DNA of 64,000 nt from Paenibacillus amylolyticus (GTDB taxonomy: Bacteria > Bacillota > Bacilli > Paenibacillales > Paenibacillaceae). Both the position numbers and the translations under genes were made by a program. Below, piece by piece: positions 49,657-57,679 of this stretch. Positions within the stretch are counted from its first letter, which is position 1. Every line of letters begins with the position of its first letter. A model generated the notes under the pieces. That model made no database searches. It was not told the DNA's origin and worked only from the letters and a program-made list of their open reading frames with translations. The stretch covers positions 4,650,001-4,714,000 of the forward strand of contig NZ_CP121451.1 of NCBI RefSeq assembly GCF_029689945.1, in the 5' to 3' direction.

Positions 49657-49691
49657 AGAAAAGCAGCTGACCTCATCGACAGCTGCTTTCT
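49657..49691. terminator. Terminator between ADH and HIT genes
   Basis: GAAAAGCAGCTG / CAGCTGCTTTC with a 10-base loop; serves the alcohol dehydrogenase on the minus strand. Confidence 0.75.
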
Positions 49692-49730
49692 TCTAATTTT
49701 GGCTATCCCTATCAATAATCAAACTCACAC

Positions 49731-50771
49731 TTATATGGTGCTGACATCAATAACGAAGCGATATTTCACGTCGGAAGCCAGTACACGTTTGTAAGCTTCA
49801 TCAATCTGATTAGCGGAGATGACCTCAATGCTAGGCGTAATATCATGTTCTGCACAGAAATCGAGCATTTCCTGCGTCTCACGAATGCCACCAATCAGGG
49901 AACCTGCGAATGAACGACGGTGACCGATCAGAGAAAATACGTTGACAGCTAAGGGTTCCGCAGGAGCACCCACGTTCACGAGTGTACCATCCAGCGTAAG
50001 CAGGGAGAAATATGCATTAATATCTATATTGGCACTCACCGTATTAATTATTAGATCAAAGGTGCCTGCAAGCTTCTCGAACGTTTCCGGTGCGCTAGTG
50101 GCATAATAGTGATCTGCACCAAATCGCAGTCCGTCTTCTTTTTTGCTCAAGGATTGGGAGAGAACGGTTACTTCCGCACCCATCGCATGTGCAATTTTCA
50201 CAGCCATATGACCGAGGCCACCCATACCTACAACGGCAACCTTCTTACCTGGGCCAGCTCCCCAGTGATGAAGTGGTGAATATGTCGTAATACCGGCACA
50301 CAGCAAAGGTGCAGCAGCATCAAGTGCAATGTTATCAGGGATGCGAATGACGAAATCCTCTACAACAACAATATGAGTTGAATATCCACCTTGCGTAGGC
50401 TCACCGTATTTGTCTACTCCAGCGTAAGTTTGAATATTTCCTTTGAGACAATATTGCTCTTCACCTTTACGACAGTTGACACAATCACCACAAGAGTCCA
50501 CCATACATCCGACCCCTACGCGATCACCAACCTTATATTTGGAGACTCCGCTGCCTACATCGGTTACAATCCCGGCAATCTCGTGTCCAGGAACAAGTGG
50601 ATAGTTCACAGGGCCCCATTCGCCATGGGCAGTATGGATGTCAGAATGGCAGATACCTGCATATTTAATCTCAATTAATACATCGTTGGTATCCAGATCA
50701 CGTCGTTTAATTTCAGCACTTCTGAATGGTTGGTCTGGTCCGTCAACGGCTCTGGCTTTAGCTATAATCAA
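49731..50771 (-). CDS. Zinc-dependent NAD(P) alcohol dehydrogenase (AdhA/YahK-like)
   Basis: 346 residues. Catalytic-zinc ligands lie in [14 protein letters not shown] and [10 protein letters not shown], the structural zinc in [20 protein letters not shown], and the cofactor loop is [16 protein letters not shown] start at 50771, AGGAGG eight bases upstream. Such enzymes reduce aldehydes, cinnamyl-type alcohols or formaldehyde adducts. A MerR gene of AdhR type is divergent, and its promoter geometry is seen at 50807. Confidence 0.92.
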   Translation of the reverse strand: MIIAKARAVDGPDQPFRSAEIKRRDLDTNDVLIEIKYAGICHSDIHTAHGEWGPVNYPLVPGHEIAGIVTDVGSGVSKYKVGDRVGVGCMVDSCGDCVNCRKGEEQYCLKGNIQTYAGVDKYGEPTQGGYSTHIVVVEDFVIRIPDNIALDAAAPLLCAGITTYSPLHHWGAGPGKKVAVVGMGGLGHMAVKIAHAMGAEVTVLSQSLSKKEDGLRFGADHYYATSAPETFEKLAGTFDLIINTVSANIDINAYFSLLTLDGTLVNVGAPAEPLAVNVFSLIGHRRSFAGSLIGGIRETQEMLDFCAEHDITPSIEVISANQIDEAYKRVLASDVKYRFVIDVSTI

Positions 50772-50806
50772 TGGGATAACCTCCTAGTAATTTAAAGTAC
50801 AACTGT

Positions 50807-50837
50807 AGCTTACGCCCTCTAGTTAACTCTAGGTCAA
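50807..50837 (-). promoter_or_regulatory. MerR-type promoter of the alcohol dehydrogenase
   Basis: On the minus strand -35 TTGACC, 19-bp spacer, -10 TAAGCT. The spacer dyad CCTAGAGTTAACTAGAGG is like the AdhR site of Bacillus. The MerR gene has its own promoter on the plus strand: TTGACA (50871) and TAGAAT (50895), 18 apart. Confidence 0.75.
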
Positions 50838-50963
50838 ATGTTTATCTCATTTTTTTATCTCCAAACTGCTTTGACATCCGGTAATTCAACATGTTAGAAT
50901 TCACTCGGATCAATCCTGGAGTTAACGCGAAGTCTACCCCCAGCAGAAAGGAATTCATCCTAA

Positions 50964-51377
50964 ATGACCTATTCAATCGGTGAAGTTGCCAAAAAATTAG
51001 ACCTAACGGTATATACATTGCGATACTACGATAAGGAAGGACTCATGCCTTATGTAGAACGTAACACAAGCGGAACACGGTTGTTCAAAGACTCCGACAT
51101 CGACTTTCTAAAAATTATTCAATGTCTGAAGCTGACCGGGATGCCTATTAAAGACATTAAGGACTTTATTGAATGGTGCTCTGAAGGCGACTCCACGCTC
51201 AAGCAAAGATATGACATGTTCACGGAGCGAAAAGCGATTGTGGAAGCACAAATGGAGGAACTAAGAAAGACCATGGAAGTTATTGAACACAAACGTTCTT
51301 ACTACGAAACTGCTTTGGAGGCGGGAACCGAAGAGATTCATAAAATCAAACCGGTGGAAAATGCCATCACCAATTGA
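50964..51377 (+). CDS. MerR-family regulator of AdhR type
   Basis: 137 residues: MTYSIGEVAKKLDLTVYTLR is the winged helix, DFIEWCSEGDSTLKQRYD the start of the dimer helix, ending in a long coiled coil. One Cys lies in EWCSEGD, the position of the redox-active Cys of AdhR, which senses aldehydes. It is likely to activate the divergent alcohol dehydrogenase. Confidence 0.9.
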   Translation: MTYSIGEVAKKLDLTVYTLRYYDKEGLMPYVERNTSGTRLFKDSDIDFLKIIQCLKLTGMPIKDIKDFIEWCSEGDSTLKQRYDMFTERKAIVEAQMEELRKTMEVIEHKRSYYETALEAGTEEIHKIKPVENAITN

Positions 51378-51424
51378 TGATTGATACTCGATGGTTGATA
51401 CTCGCTATTCGCAATAGAAAGCGC

Positions 51425-51471
51425 AAAAAAAGTAGCTTGAAGTCCGCTAACGGATTTTAAGCTACTTTTTT
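51425..51471. terminator. Bidirectional terminator, MerR and TetR genes
   Basis: AAAAAGTAGCTT / AAGCTACTTTTT with an inner TCCG / CGGA stem and A/T runs on both sides. Confidence 0.85.
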
Positions 51472-51487
51472 CGTACATCTCTGCTCA

Positions 51488-52066
51488 TCATTTCTCCAAA
51501 AGTTTCATGGATACATTAATGATCCGGTTTAATTTGTCCTTATCCGTCGAAGTTCTCGCCATGGCTCTGATGCCGACAGAGATATTGTGCAGGTATTCCG
51601 CCATTTCCTTCGCATCAAGATCAGCGGAGAATTCACCATCCCGCTGTCCCCATTGAATAATCTGCTCGAACATTCGCTCCGTTTCGTTAAACGATTCAAT
51701 AGATCGGGTATCCACATCCGGATCACGTGTGCCTAACTCCACCGCCGAGTTCACGATCATACAGCCCGATGGTGTATCCTCTGCCTCACTGATCATCACA
51801 TCGAAAATTTTATGCAGTGCTTCGACTGCTGTCTTGGATGCCTTAATCTCTGCAAGTAAAGCAGCACTAACCTTACCGCTGTAACGATCCATTGCCTGCA
51901 AGAACAGCGAATGTTTATCCTCAAACGTATCATATATACTTCTGCGATGAATTCCCATATGCTCAACCAGGTCACTCATGGATGTTTTCTCATAACCTTG
52001 TTCCCAGAAAATCTTCATCGCTTTATCCAATACTTCATTTACTTCAAACTCTTTACTCCTAGCCAT
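51488..52066 (-). CDS. TetR-family repressor with a distant target
   Basis: 192 residues. The helix-turn-helix (YEKTSMSDLVEHMGIHRRSI, YDTFEDKHSLFLQAMDRYSG) and the AcrR-type C-terminal part (DTPSGCMIVNSAVELG, AQEYLHN-like end) fit the YcdC/LfrR-like group that often controls short-chain reductases. GGGAGG eight bases before the ATG. Its own promoter holds an operator that recurs before the SDR at 42901, 9 kb away. Confidence 0.9.
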   Translation of the reverse strand: MARSKEFEVNEVLDKAMKIFWEQGYEKTSMSDLVEHMGIHRRSIYDTFEDKHSLFLQAMDRYSGKVSAALLAEIKASKTAVEALHKIFDVMISEAEDTPSGCMIVNSAVELGTRDPDVDTRSIESFNETERMFEQIIQWGQRDGEFSADLDAKEMAEYLHNISVGIRAMARTSTDKDKLNRIINVSMKLLEK

Positions 52067-52085
52067 ACGACTTCCCTCCCAAAAT

Positions 52086-52115
52086 CAATCTAACACATCG
52101 GGAACGATCAGTAAA
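52086..52115 (-). promoter_or_regulatory. TetR gene promoter and operator
   Basis: -35 TTTACT, 16 bases, -10 TTAGAT on the minus strand; the dyad ATCG-GGAA-CGAT sits between them. 28 of 30 bases equal 42983-43012. Confidence 0.7.
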
Positions 52116-52354
52116 TAAAAGATGCAGGTACCACTCTTCATTTTCAATCTAATGTATCAGCAGATCCGTAAGTGTATATCTTCTGTACTTGTTGTATATC
52201 ATGACCTGTGTACTTGTGAATATGCAGCCAGCAATCAGCTCCTCTTATCCATTCACATCAAATGTTTGCCTATTCCTATCCATTTACTATCGCGTGGGGT
52301 CCATATACGATAGAATGTGCTTTATTAAGTTGTGTCGAAAAAGGAGAACTACGT

Positions 52355-53260
52355 ATGTCAAACCGACTACATGAAAATGAGGACGAATTAGCCAGACGCA
52401 TTGACGATTATGCCAACAAGGATGGGGTGCACTCGACCGCGATCCCCTCATTATTTTTAATCCGTGAATCAGTTGTTACTGAGCCTATATTTAGAGTGAA
52501 TGAACCATCCTTCTGCATTGTGGTACAGGGTCAGAAAGAGGTTCTGCTGGGACAGGATCGTTTCCGATATGGTCCAGGAAGTTATATCGTGGCAACCGTT
52601 GACTTGCCGGTTAGTGGACAAGTCATTCAAGCCTCGTCGCAGACTCCTTATCTGGCCCTGAAACTTGAATTCACATCCAGTGAGATTCTGGAAATATTGA
52701 ACCAATCCGATTTCCCAACTAGACCGCGAAAAACGACGAGACGAGCAATGTTTGTCAGTCAAGCTGAGCCATCTCTTTTGGATGCAGTCGTCAGGTTAAC
52801 CCGTTTGCTGCAAGATCATTCAGAAGATATCCCGCTACTCGCTCCTTTATTCAAAAAGGAAATTCTCTACAAAGTTCTGAAAGGCCCCCACGGGATTGCC
52901 CTAGAACAAGCTACGATGGAGGGCAGCCATGCCTATCGAATCAGAGACGTTATTCAATATATTTTGAATCATGCTGATCAGAATTTTCGAATTGAGGAAT
53001 TGGCGAATTTGGCGAATATGAGTACTGCCTCGCTTCACAGACACTTTAAAGAAGTGACTGCCATGAGTCCAATTCAGTTTCAAAAACAACTTCGACTGCA
53101 AGAAGCTCGGCGTTTGTTATTATCCCAGTCCACCGATGCAGCCGAGATAGCATTTCAGGTAGGTTACGAGAGTCCTTCCCAATTCAGTCGTGAATATTCT
53201 CGCCTGTTTGGTTTACCACCCAGAGAAGACATTAAACGCCTGAGAGGCATGGATCAATGA
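52355..53260 (+). CDS. AraC-family regulator with AraC_N cupin domain
   Basis: 301 residues: N-terminal AraC_N domain (SNRLHENEDELARRID, FCIVVQGQKEVLLGQD) and two helix-turn-helix motifs at the end (RIEELANLANMSTASLHRHF, AAEIAFQVGYESPSQFSREY). AAAGGAG sets the ATG at 52355; 31 extra upstream codons are not translated. Relatives often sit beside aldo-keto and alcohol-dehydrogenase genes, which is the case here within 6 kb. Confidence 0.9.
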   Translation: MSNRLHENEDELARRIDDYANKDGVHSTAIPSLFLIRESVVTEPIFRVNEPSFCIVVQGQKEVLLGQDRFRYGPGSYIVATVDLPVSGQVIQASSQTPYLALKLEFTSSEILEILNQSDFPTRPRKTTRRAMFVSQAEPSLLDAVVRLTRLLQDHSEDIPLLAPLFKKEILYKVLKGPHGIALEQATMEGSHAYRIRDVIQYILNHADQNFRIEELANLANMSTASLHRHFKEVTAMSPIQFQKQLRLQEARRLLLSQSTDAAEIAFQVGYESPSQFSREYSRLFGLPPREDIKRLRGMDQ

Positions 53261-53325
53261 AACGACTGCCTTCTCCTATCATGATACTGAATAATATTGG
53301 ATAATACCGTTTCCGCATCTAAAAA

Positions 53326-53364
53326 GAGCATCTCCGCGTCCTCTAACGACATTTGGAGATGCTC
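53326..53364 (-). terminator. Terminator of the siderophore-binding protein gene
   Basis: GAGCATCTCC / GGAGATGCTC with a 19-base loop and five T on the minus strand. Confidence 0.8.
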
Positions 53365-53397
53365 CCATACCACTCTATGATATTATGCAGTCCGAGC

Positions 53398-54424
53398 TTA
53401 CTTATCCGAAAGCAAGCTATCCGAAATAAATTTCAGCTGACCTTCCAACGTTAATGGATCGTTGTATGAGTCTGAGGTCGGGTCGAGCTGGAATACATGA
53501 TTCGCCTTCACCGCAGGCAAGTTCTTCCATATTGTATTGTCATATACGATCTTGGGATCGGTTGTATCTCCCGACCACGGACTGGTGAAGATGATATCCC
53601 CGCATACTCCGGTAATAGTTCCATTGAGATCGAGGCCCACCCAGTCCCACTGTCAATCGCTTCGGCTTGAGCCTTGGCGGGTGCTTTTAGACCAAACTCC
53701 CCATAAATAATCTCACCACCTCGACCATAATTATGACCGAATACATATAATCCTTTGGCGTAGGGGTTCAGAATGGAAACGGTGCGATCCCCAACAGCTT
53801 CCTGAACCTTGGGTTTCAGTTCGTTGATCTGCGCTTCCCATTTCGCATTCCAGGCTTTGGCTGCGTCTTCTCTATTCGTGAGCTTACCTATTTCAAGCAT
53901 TAGATCCTTATAATTGCGCTTACCGTATTCAATCTGTACGACTGGCGCAATCTGCTCCATATTGTCGATCCCCTCTGTGCCAGTGTACACAATAATCAGA
54001 TCTGGTTTTAAGCTGATTAGTTTCTCTGGCGTAGGCTGTTCACCCAGATCGCTGGTGCCCGCTTCTGCGAGTTGATCCTTGATATACTTGTTGTTCATCG
54101 CTCCTGATAAAGCGCCGACTACCGGTGCATCGAGGGCAACAAAGTACCCTGTCGAAAATGACGTCAAATCAATAATGCGCTTAGGATTCTTGGGTACCTG
54201 TACTTCACCTGCATCCGATTGATATGTAACGAGTTCCTCTTCGGCAGTTGCTTCTATACCAGCAGAAGAAGCTGAGTTCGAATCACTCTGGGTTTCTGTC
54301 TCCGCAGCTGTAGTTGTGCTGTCCCCGGTTGTATCCTTGGTCGTAGCAGACTGACCACATGCACTAAGAACAAGCAGCATGATGAGTGCCATCATGAACC
54401 ATATTGGTTTTCTCTCTTTCTCAA
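53398..54424 (-). pseudogene. Iron(III)/siderophore ABC transporter binding lipoprotein, frameshifted
   Basis: The lipoprotein signal ends LLVLSACGQ, then a Ser/Thr-rich linker and a FecB-like fold with VPKNPKRIIDLTSFSTG, EQPTPEKLISLKPDLIIVY and SISMELLPEYAG. The rest (DIIFTSPWSGDTTDPKIVYD to SDK) is in another frame; loss of one G at 53598-53601 explains it. A Fur box lies just 26 bases upstream of the TTG at 54424, which fits a start there (AGGTGG before it) if one A is also missing near 54412; the reported ATG at 54443 would lie almost inside the Fur box. No permease follows. Confidence 0.85.
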
Positions 54425-54449
54425 AATAAACCCACCTTTTCATTGATAT

Positions 54450-54464
54450 TGATAATCGTTATCA
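54450..54464. promoter_or_regulatory. Fur box
   Basis: TGATAATCGTTATCA differs from the Bacillus 7-1-7 consensus TGATAATNATTATCA at one base. It precedes the siderophore-binding protein gene and marks iron repression. Confidence 0.8.
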
Positions 54465-54633
54465 ACGATATCATGCTCTGCAGCATTTGACAAGCTACGT
54501 TTATTCCCTCCCTCTATGAACTCTAACTTGCAAGTCACCAACTTAAACAGCTATCATCAATAGAGTAGACATGTCACTTGTATTAAAAGAGAGATCATTG
54601 GAAAGCCAATGAAATGTATTCAAGGAGGACAAT

Positions 54634-55445
54634 ATGGAAGAGATTATATTGTGGTTAAAGTATTTGTTTTTGGGTATTGTACAAGGGGCAACGAGCCGAT
54701 TCCCGTCTCCTCAAGCGGTCATCTGATCATTGCACAGAGACTAATGGGCATCAAGCAGAATGGATTGTCATTCGAGATTTTGACAAACACGGCATCACTT
54801 ATCGCTATTATTTTCATTTTCCGGGAAGACATTAAAAAGTTGATCATTGGTGCATTAGGTTACCTGCGGACGCGTAAAGAAGAATATCGAGCAGACTTCA
54901 TGTTTTGCTTATACATAGTTATTGGTACGATTCCCGCTGCTGTCGTTGCAGTCCTGTTCAAGGATCGGATTGAAGAGATCTTCTCATCCGTATATACCGT
55001 CTCCATTGCACTATTGATCACCGGGGTTGCCTTGTGGCTGATTCGTAATCTTCGTGGCCGCAAGCAAGATGGTGATCTGTCTACGAAAGATGCGCTGTTG
55101 GTCGGTCTGGCCCAGGCTGTCGCTCTTATTCCGGGTATAAGCCGTTCAGGGGCAACTGTAATTGCGTCTATCGCTGTCGGCATGAAACAGGAAACGGCTT
55201 TGAAGTTCTCCTTCATGCTGTACATTCCTATAAGTATTGGTGGACTCATCATGGGTGTATCGGACATTGCCAATGATCCCAATCGGTCACAGCTGGCCAT
55301 TCCTTATCTGATTGCATTCATCACGACCCTCTTTGTTACCTATTTCTCCATGAGATGGTTTATGGGCATTATGGCCAAAGGCAACCTGAAATACTTTTCG
55401 TATTACTGTTTTGCCGCAGGCACATTGTTACTGATTTTCTTGTAA
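54634..55445 (+). pseudogene. uppP: Undecaprenyl-diphosphatase, frameshifted near the start
   Basis: From ATG 54634 (AAGGAGG upstream) the frame gives MEEIILWLKYLFLGIVQGAT; the next frame continues EPIPVSSSGHLIIA, the first active-site motif, then PGISRSGATVIA and eight helices to 55445. Loss of one G near 54693 in the Ala-Thr-Glu codons explains the switch. The enzyme recycles the wall lipid carrier and gives bacitracin resistance. Repaired length about 270 residues. Confidence 0.9.
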
Positions 55446-55462
55446 AAACAGATTACACACCA

Positions 55463-55492
55463 AAAGGAACAACCAGCGATGGTTGTTCCTTT
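55463..55492 (+). terminator. Terminator of uppP
   Basis: AAAGGAACAACCA / TGGTTGTTCCTTT around GCGA. Confidence 0.85.
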
Positions 55493-55662
55493 GTTGTATT
55501 GTAGCAGAGCCATCAGTTAAATCTTCAGCTCCGGCGAGGTGGGTCATTTTCAGGTGCAAGCTAAGCAATCAGCTCCGCTCCAAAAAAGTTTTTTGGATGG
55601 GCCGCTCCTTGCCGTTGTTTCATAAGCAGGCGTATTGTTATTTGAGTCATCGTAGTTCTACT

Positions 55663-55730
55663 TTACTTCCAAGTAAGATTAGTTTAAACTGAGCCCAAAT
55701 GAATAGTACGGTCTTTTATAATAAGTACTA
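55663..55730 (+). promoter_or_regulatory. Promoter region and dyads before the HxlR gene (gap 55446-55751)
   Basis: TTACTT-CC-AAGTAA (55663-55676) and TAGTAC / GTACTA (55704-55730), the latter flanking the -10-like TATAAT (55717). Either could be an HxlR site. The rest of the 306-base gap has the uppP terminator and a short AT palindrome, CCAAAAAAG / TTTTTTGG (55580-55596). Confidence 0.4.
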
Positions 55731-55751
55731 CCCGAAAGGATAGTGTTAATC

Positions 55752-56117
55752 ATGAGTATGGCTGAATATCACGGTAAAGTGAAAAACATTGAAGATACCC
55801 CATTTGGATATACGTTGTCTGTTATTGGTGGCAAATGGAAAATGGTCATTATGTATCTTCTGGCAGAAAATCCGCCTGTCCGCTTCAATGAACTGAAAAG
55901 GCAGATCGGCGCGATTACGTATAAAACGCTGAGTTCACAGCTCAAAGAGCTCGAGGCAGATGGGATGGTTGAACGGAAAGAATACCCTCAAGTCCCTCCT
56001 AAAGTCGAGTACAGACTGACAGCCAAAGCAGAGAAGTTATTGCCCGTTTTGGAAGGACTATGCGAATGGGGCGTACAACATCAAGACCCATCGGACAAGA
56101 ATGTCGCAGCCGATTAA
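55752..56117 (+). CDS. HxlR-family transcriptional regulator
   Basis: 121 residues: TPFGYTLSVIGGKWKMVIMY, FNELKRQIGAITYKTLSSQ and VPPKVEYRLTAKAEKLLPVL cover the whole winged helix. It lacks the N-terminal Cys usual in thiol-sensing members. ATG 55752 lies eleven bases after AAGGA; GTG 55743 is too close. No partner gene follows, so its target is not visible. Confidence 0.88.
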   Translation: MSMAEYHGKVKNIEDTPFGYTLSVIGGKWKMVIMYLLAENPPVRFNELKRQIGAITYKTLSSQLKELEADGMVERKEYPQVPPKVEYRLTAKAEKLLPVLEGLCEWGVQHQDPSDKNVAAD

Positions 56118-56179
56118 ACGAATATGCCGATATTTCCAATTAAAATAAGCGGTGTATAGGAAGTATATTAGAACGCAAG

Positions 56180-56202
56180 AAAGTCGCCAAGCGGCGACTT
56201 TT
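56180..56202. terminator. Terminator between HxlR and acetyltransferase genes
   Basis: AAAGTCGCC / GGCGACTTT around AAGC, followed by TTGTATTTAT on the plus strand. Confidence 0.7.
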
Positions 56203-56228
56203 GTATTTATACATTCGTATCATTAGAA

Positions 56229-56697
56229 TTATACTTTTTCGTGCACGCTATCTTTCTGGTAAGCTAACACCCTGTCCCAATTGCCACTGAAAATGGGAAT
56301 TCGATAGTATCCTACCCGCTCATAGAGTGCTGCTGCTTCCGGTTGCAAGGGCCCGTTTGCAGTTTCAGATTAGTATAACCCAGTTCGTTCGCAAGACGCT
56401 CCGCTTCAGCCAAAATCGCCTGAGCAATCCCCTTCCGGCGGTAACCGCTGCGTGTATACATGCGTTTGACTTCCACAGATGTTTCATCAAGGGGCGAAGC
56501 GCTCCGCAACCAACCGGATGCCCGTCAATCCTGGCTACGATAAAAGCCGCACGTGGTACTTCAACATCTGACAGCTGAAATCCCGCCGTTCCATCACCGC
56601 CATAGAGCAAACCAAGCTCTTCGCTCAGTTCCTTAATCAGTTGCAGCGAATCCTCGCTCCGAATATCTTCGGCTGCTGCATGAACGATATGTGTCAT
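56229..56697 (-). pseudogene. GNAT-family N-acetyltransferase, two frameshifts
   Basis: Three frames join: 56697 onward (AAFIVARIDGHPVGCGALRP), then LDETSVEVKRMYTRSGYRRK and GIAQAILAEAERLANELGY with the acetyl-CoA loop RKGIAQ, then LQPEAAALYERVGYYRIP to EKV. Each joint fits one lost C (at 56491-56494 and 56349-56351 on the plus strand). Repaired length about 155 residues. The small-molecule or protein substrate is unknown. Confidence 0.8.
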
Positions 56698-56863
56698 TCC
56701 ATATACCCCCTTTATCTTATTGGACTTATTGGTTTTAACAATATATCTAAATTATCATTCCCAACACCCAGCGTCAATTCCCTTATCCATCGAATATTTC
56801 TATAAGTACCCGAACGAATCATTACCGCATATGGTGCTACAATTCCAATCACGAGACCTGATC

Positions 56864-57486
56864 CTAATGTTTGGCATACTGCAAAATGGCTGTAGCCGCA
56901 CGAATTCGCAACTCTTCTTCTTCACTGTGTAACGCTTCTCTCAGCACATGAAGAGCTGCTTGAATCGTGGCTTGATCTACCCCTGTTGAGGGAGCGTTGG
57001 CTGCTTCTGACGCTATGCCGATTGCAAGCCCGCGATCGAGCTGTGCTTGTGATATGGGATATTCAAACTTTGCAAGGATGGATGAGTCATTTTGCAGTGC
57101 CTGTACTTTGTCATTCAGCTCAACCAGGGGAATGCGCCCAACCAAGTGACTCCGCGCCGATGACAGATCATTTCCTCTCCTATGCCAGCGGAATCATCGT
57201 AATAATAATCCCCGATATCCCCAACGTACGTCCACTCATCATCGCTAATTAATACATAATCCCCATCCTGCAGGAGATTAGCAAATGTATGTAGTGCCGC
57301 GAGTATGCTCGCCAATTCCGCTTCATCCAAGTCATAGTGTTCGACCAACTGTTTCTTCCATACCTCCGGGGGAGTCTGCTCTAGGTCTCCTGTACCTGAC
57401 CAAGCGATTCCAATGTAGTTATCCTCCAGAAATGATGCTATTCTATTGACTCCCTGCAGGTTGGATTGAATATGATACAGATTCAT
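56864..57486 (-). pseudogene. Protein of unknown function, frameshifted
   Basis: From ATG 57486 (GGAAGGCGG upstream) the frame reads NLYHIQSNLQGVNRIASFLE, then an acidic region (TYVGDIGDYYYDDSAG) and HRRGVTWLG. The other frame continues RIPLVELNDKVQAL and ends YAKH. Loss of one G at 57137-57139 explains the switch; repaired length about 207 residues. The WSGTGDLE start, GDYYYDD and HRRGVxWL pattern resembles the N-terminal PUA/EVE-like part of some Mrr-linked restriction proteins. That is a weak impression only. Confidence 0.6.
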
Positions 57487-57600
57487 GAGTACCGCCTTCC
57501 TTTCAATCATTCGTATGAACATAGTTACCCATTGTAACATTAGCAGGGTCCATTTCAAACGTAATCATCTCTTCTGATATAGCTCCAGGCTATAACTAGG

Positions 57601-57625
57601 TATAATTTAATGGAATTACATTATA
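57601..57625. promoter_or_regulatory. Palindrome in the metE upstream region
   Basis: TATAATTTAAT, GGA, ATTACATTATA: symmetric except one position per arm and the centre. It lies 55 bases before metE. No S-box (SAM riboswitch) is visible between 57487 and 57679, so a protein operator is plausible. Confidence 0.45.
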
Positions 57626-57679
57626 ACTCTGGTTCTGTGATAAATTTTGTGTAACATAAAAGCAGAGGAGTTTTAAACA

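Noticed and set aside
57487..57679. SAM riboswitch before metE
   Set aside because: The conserved S-box core and its kink-turn were not found, and the space is short for promoter, aptamer and terminator.
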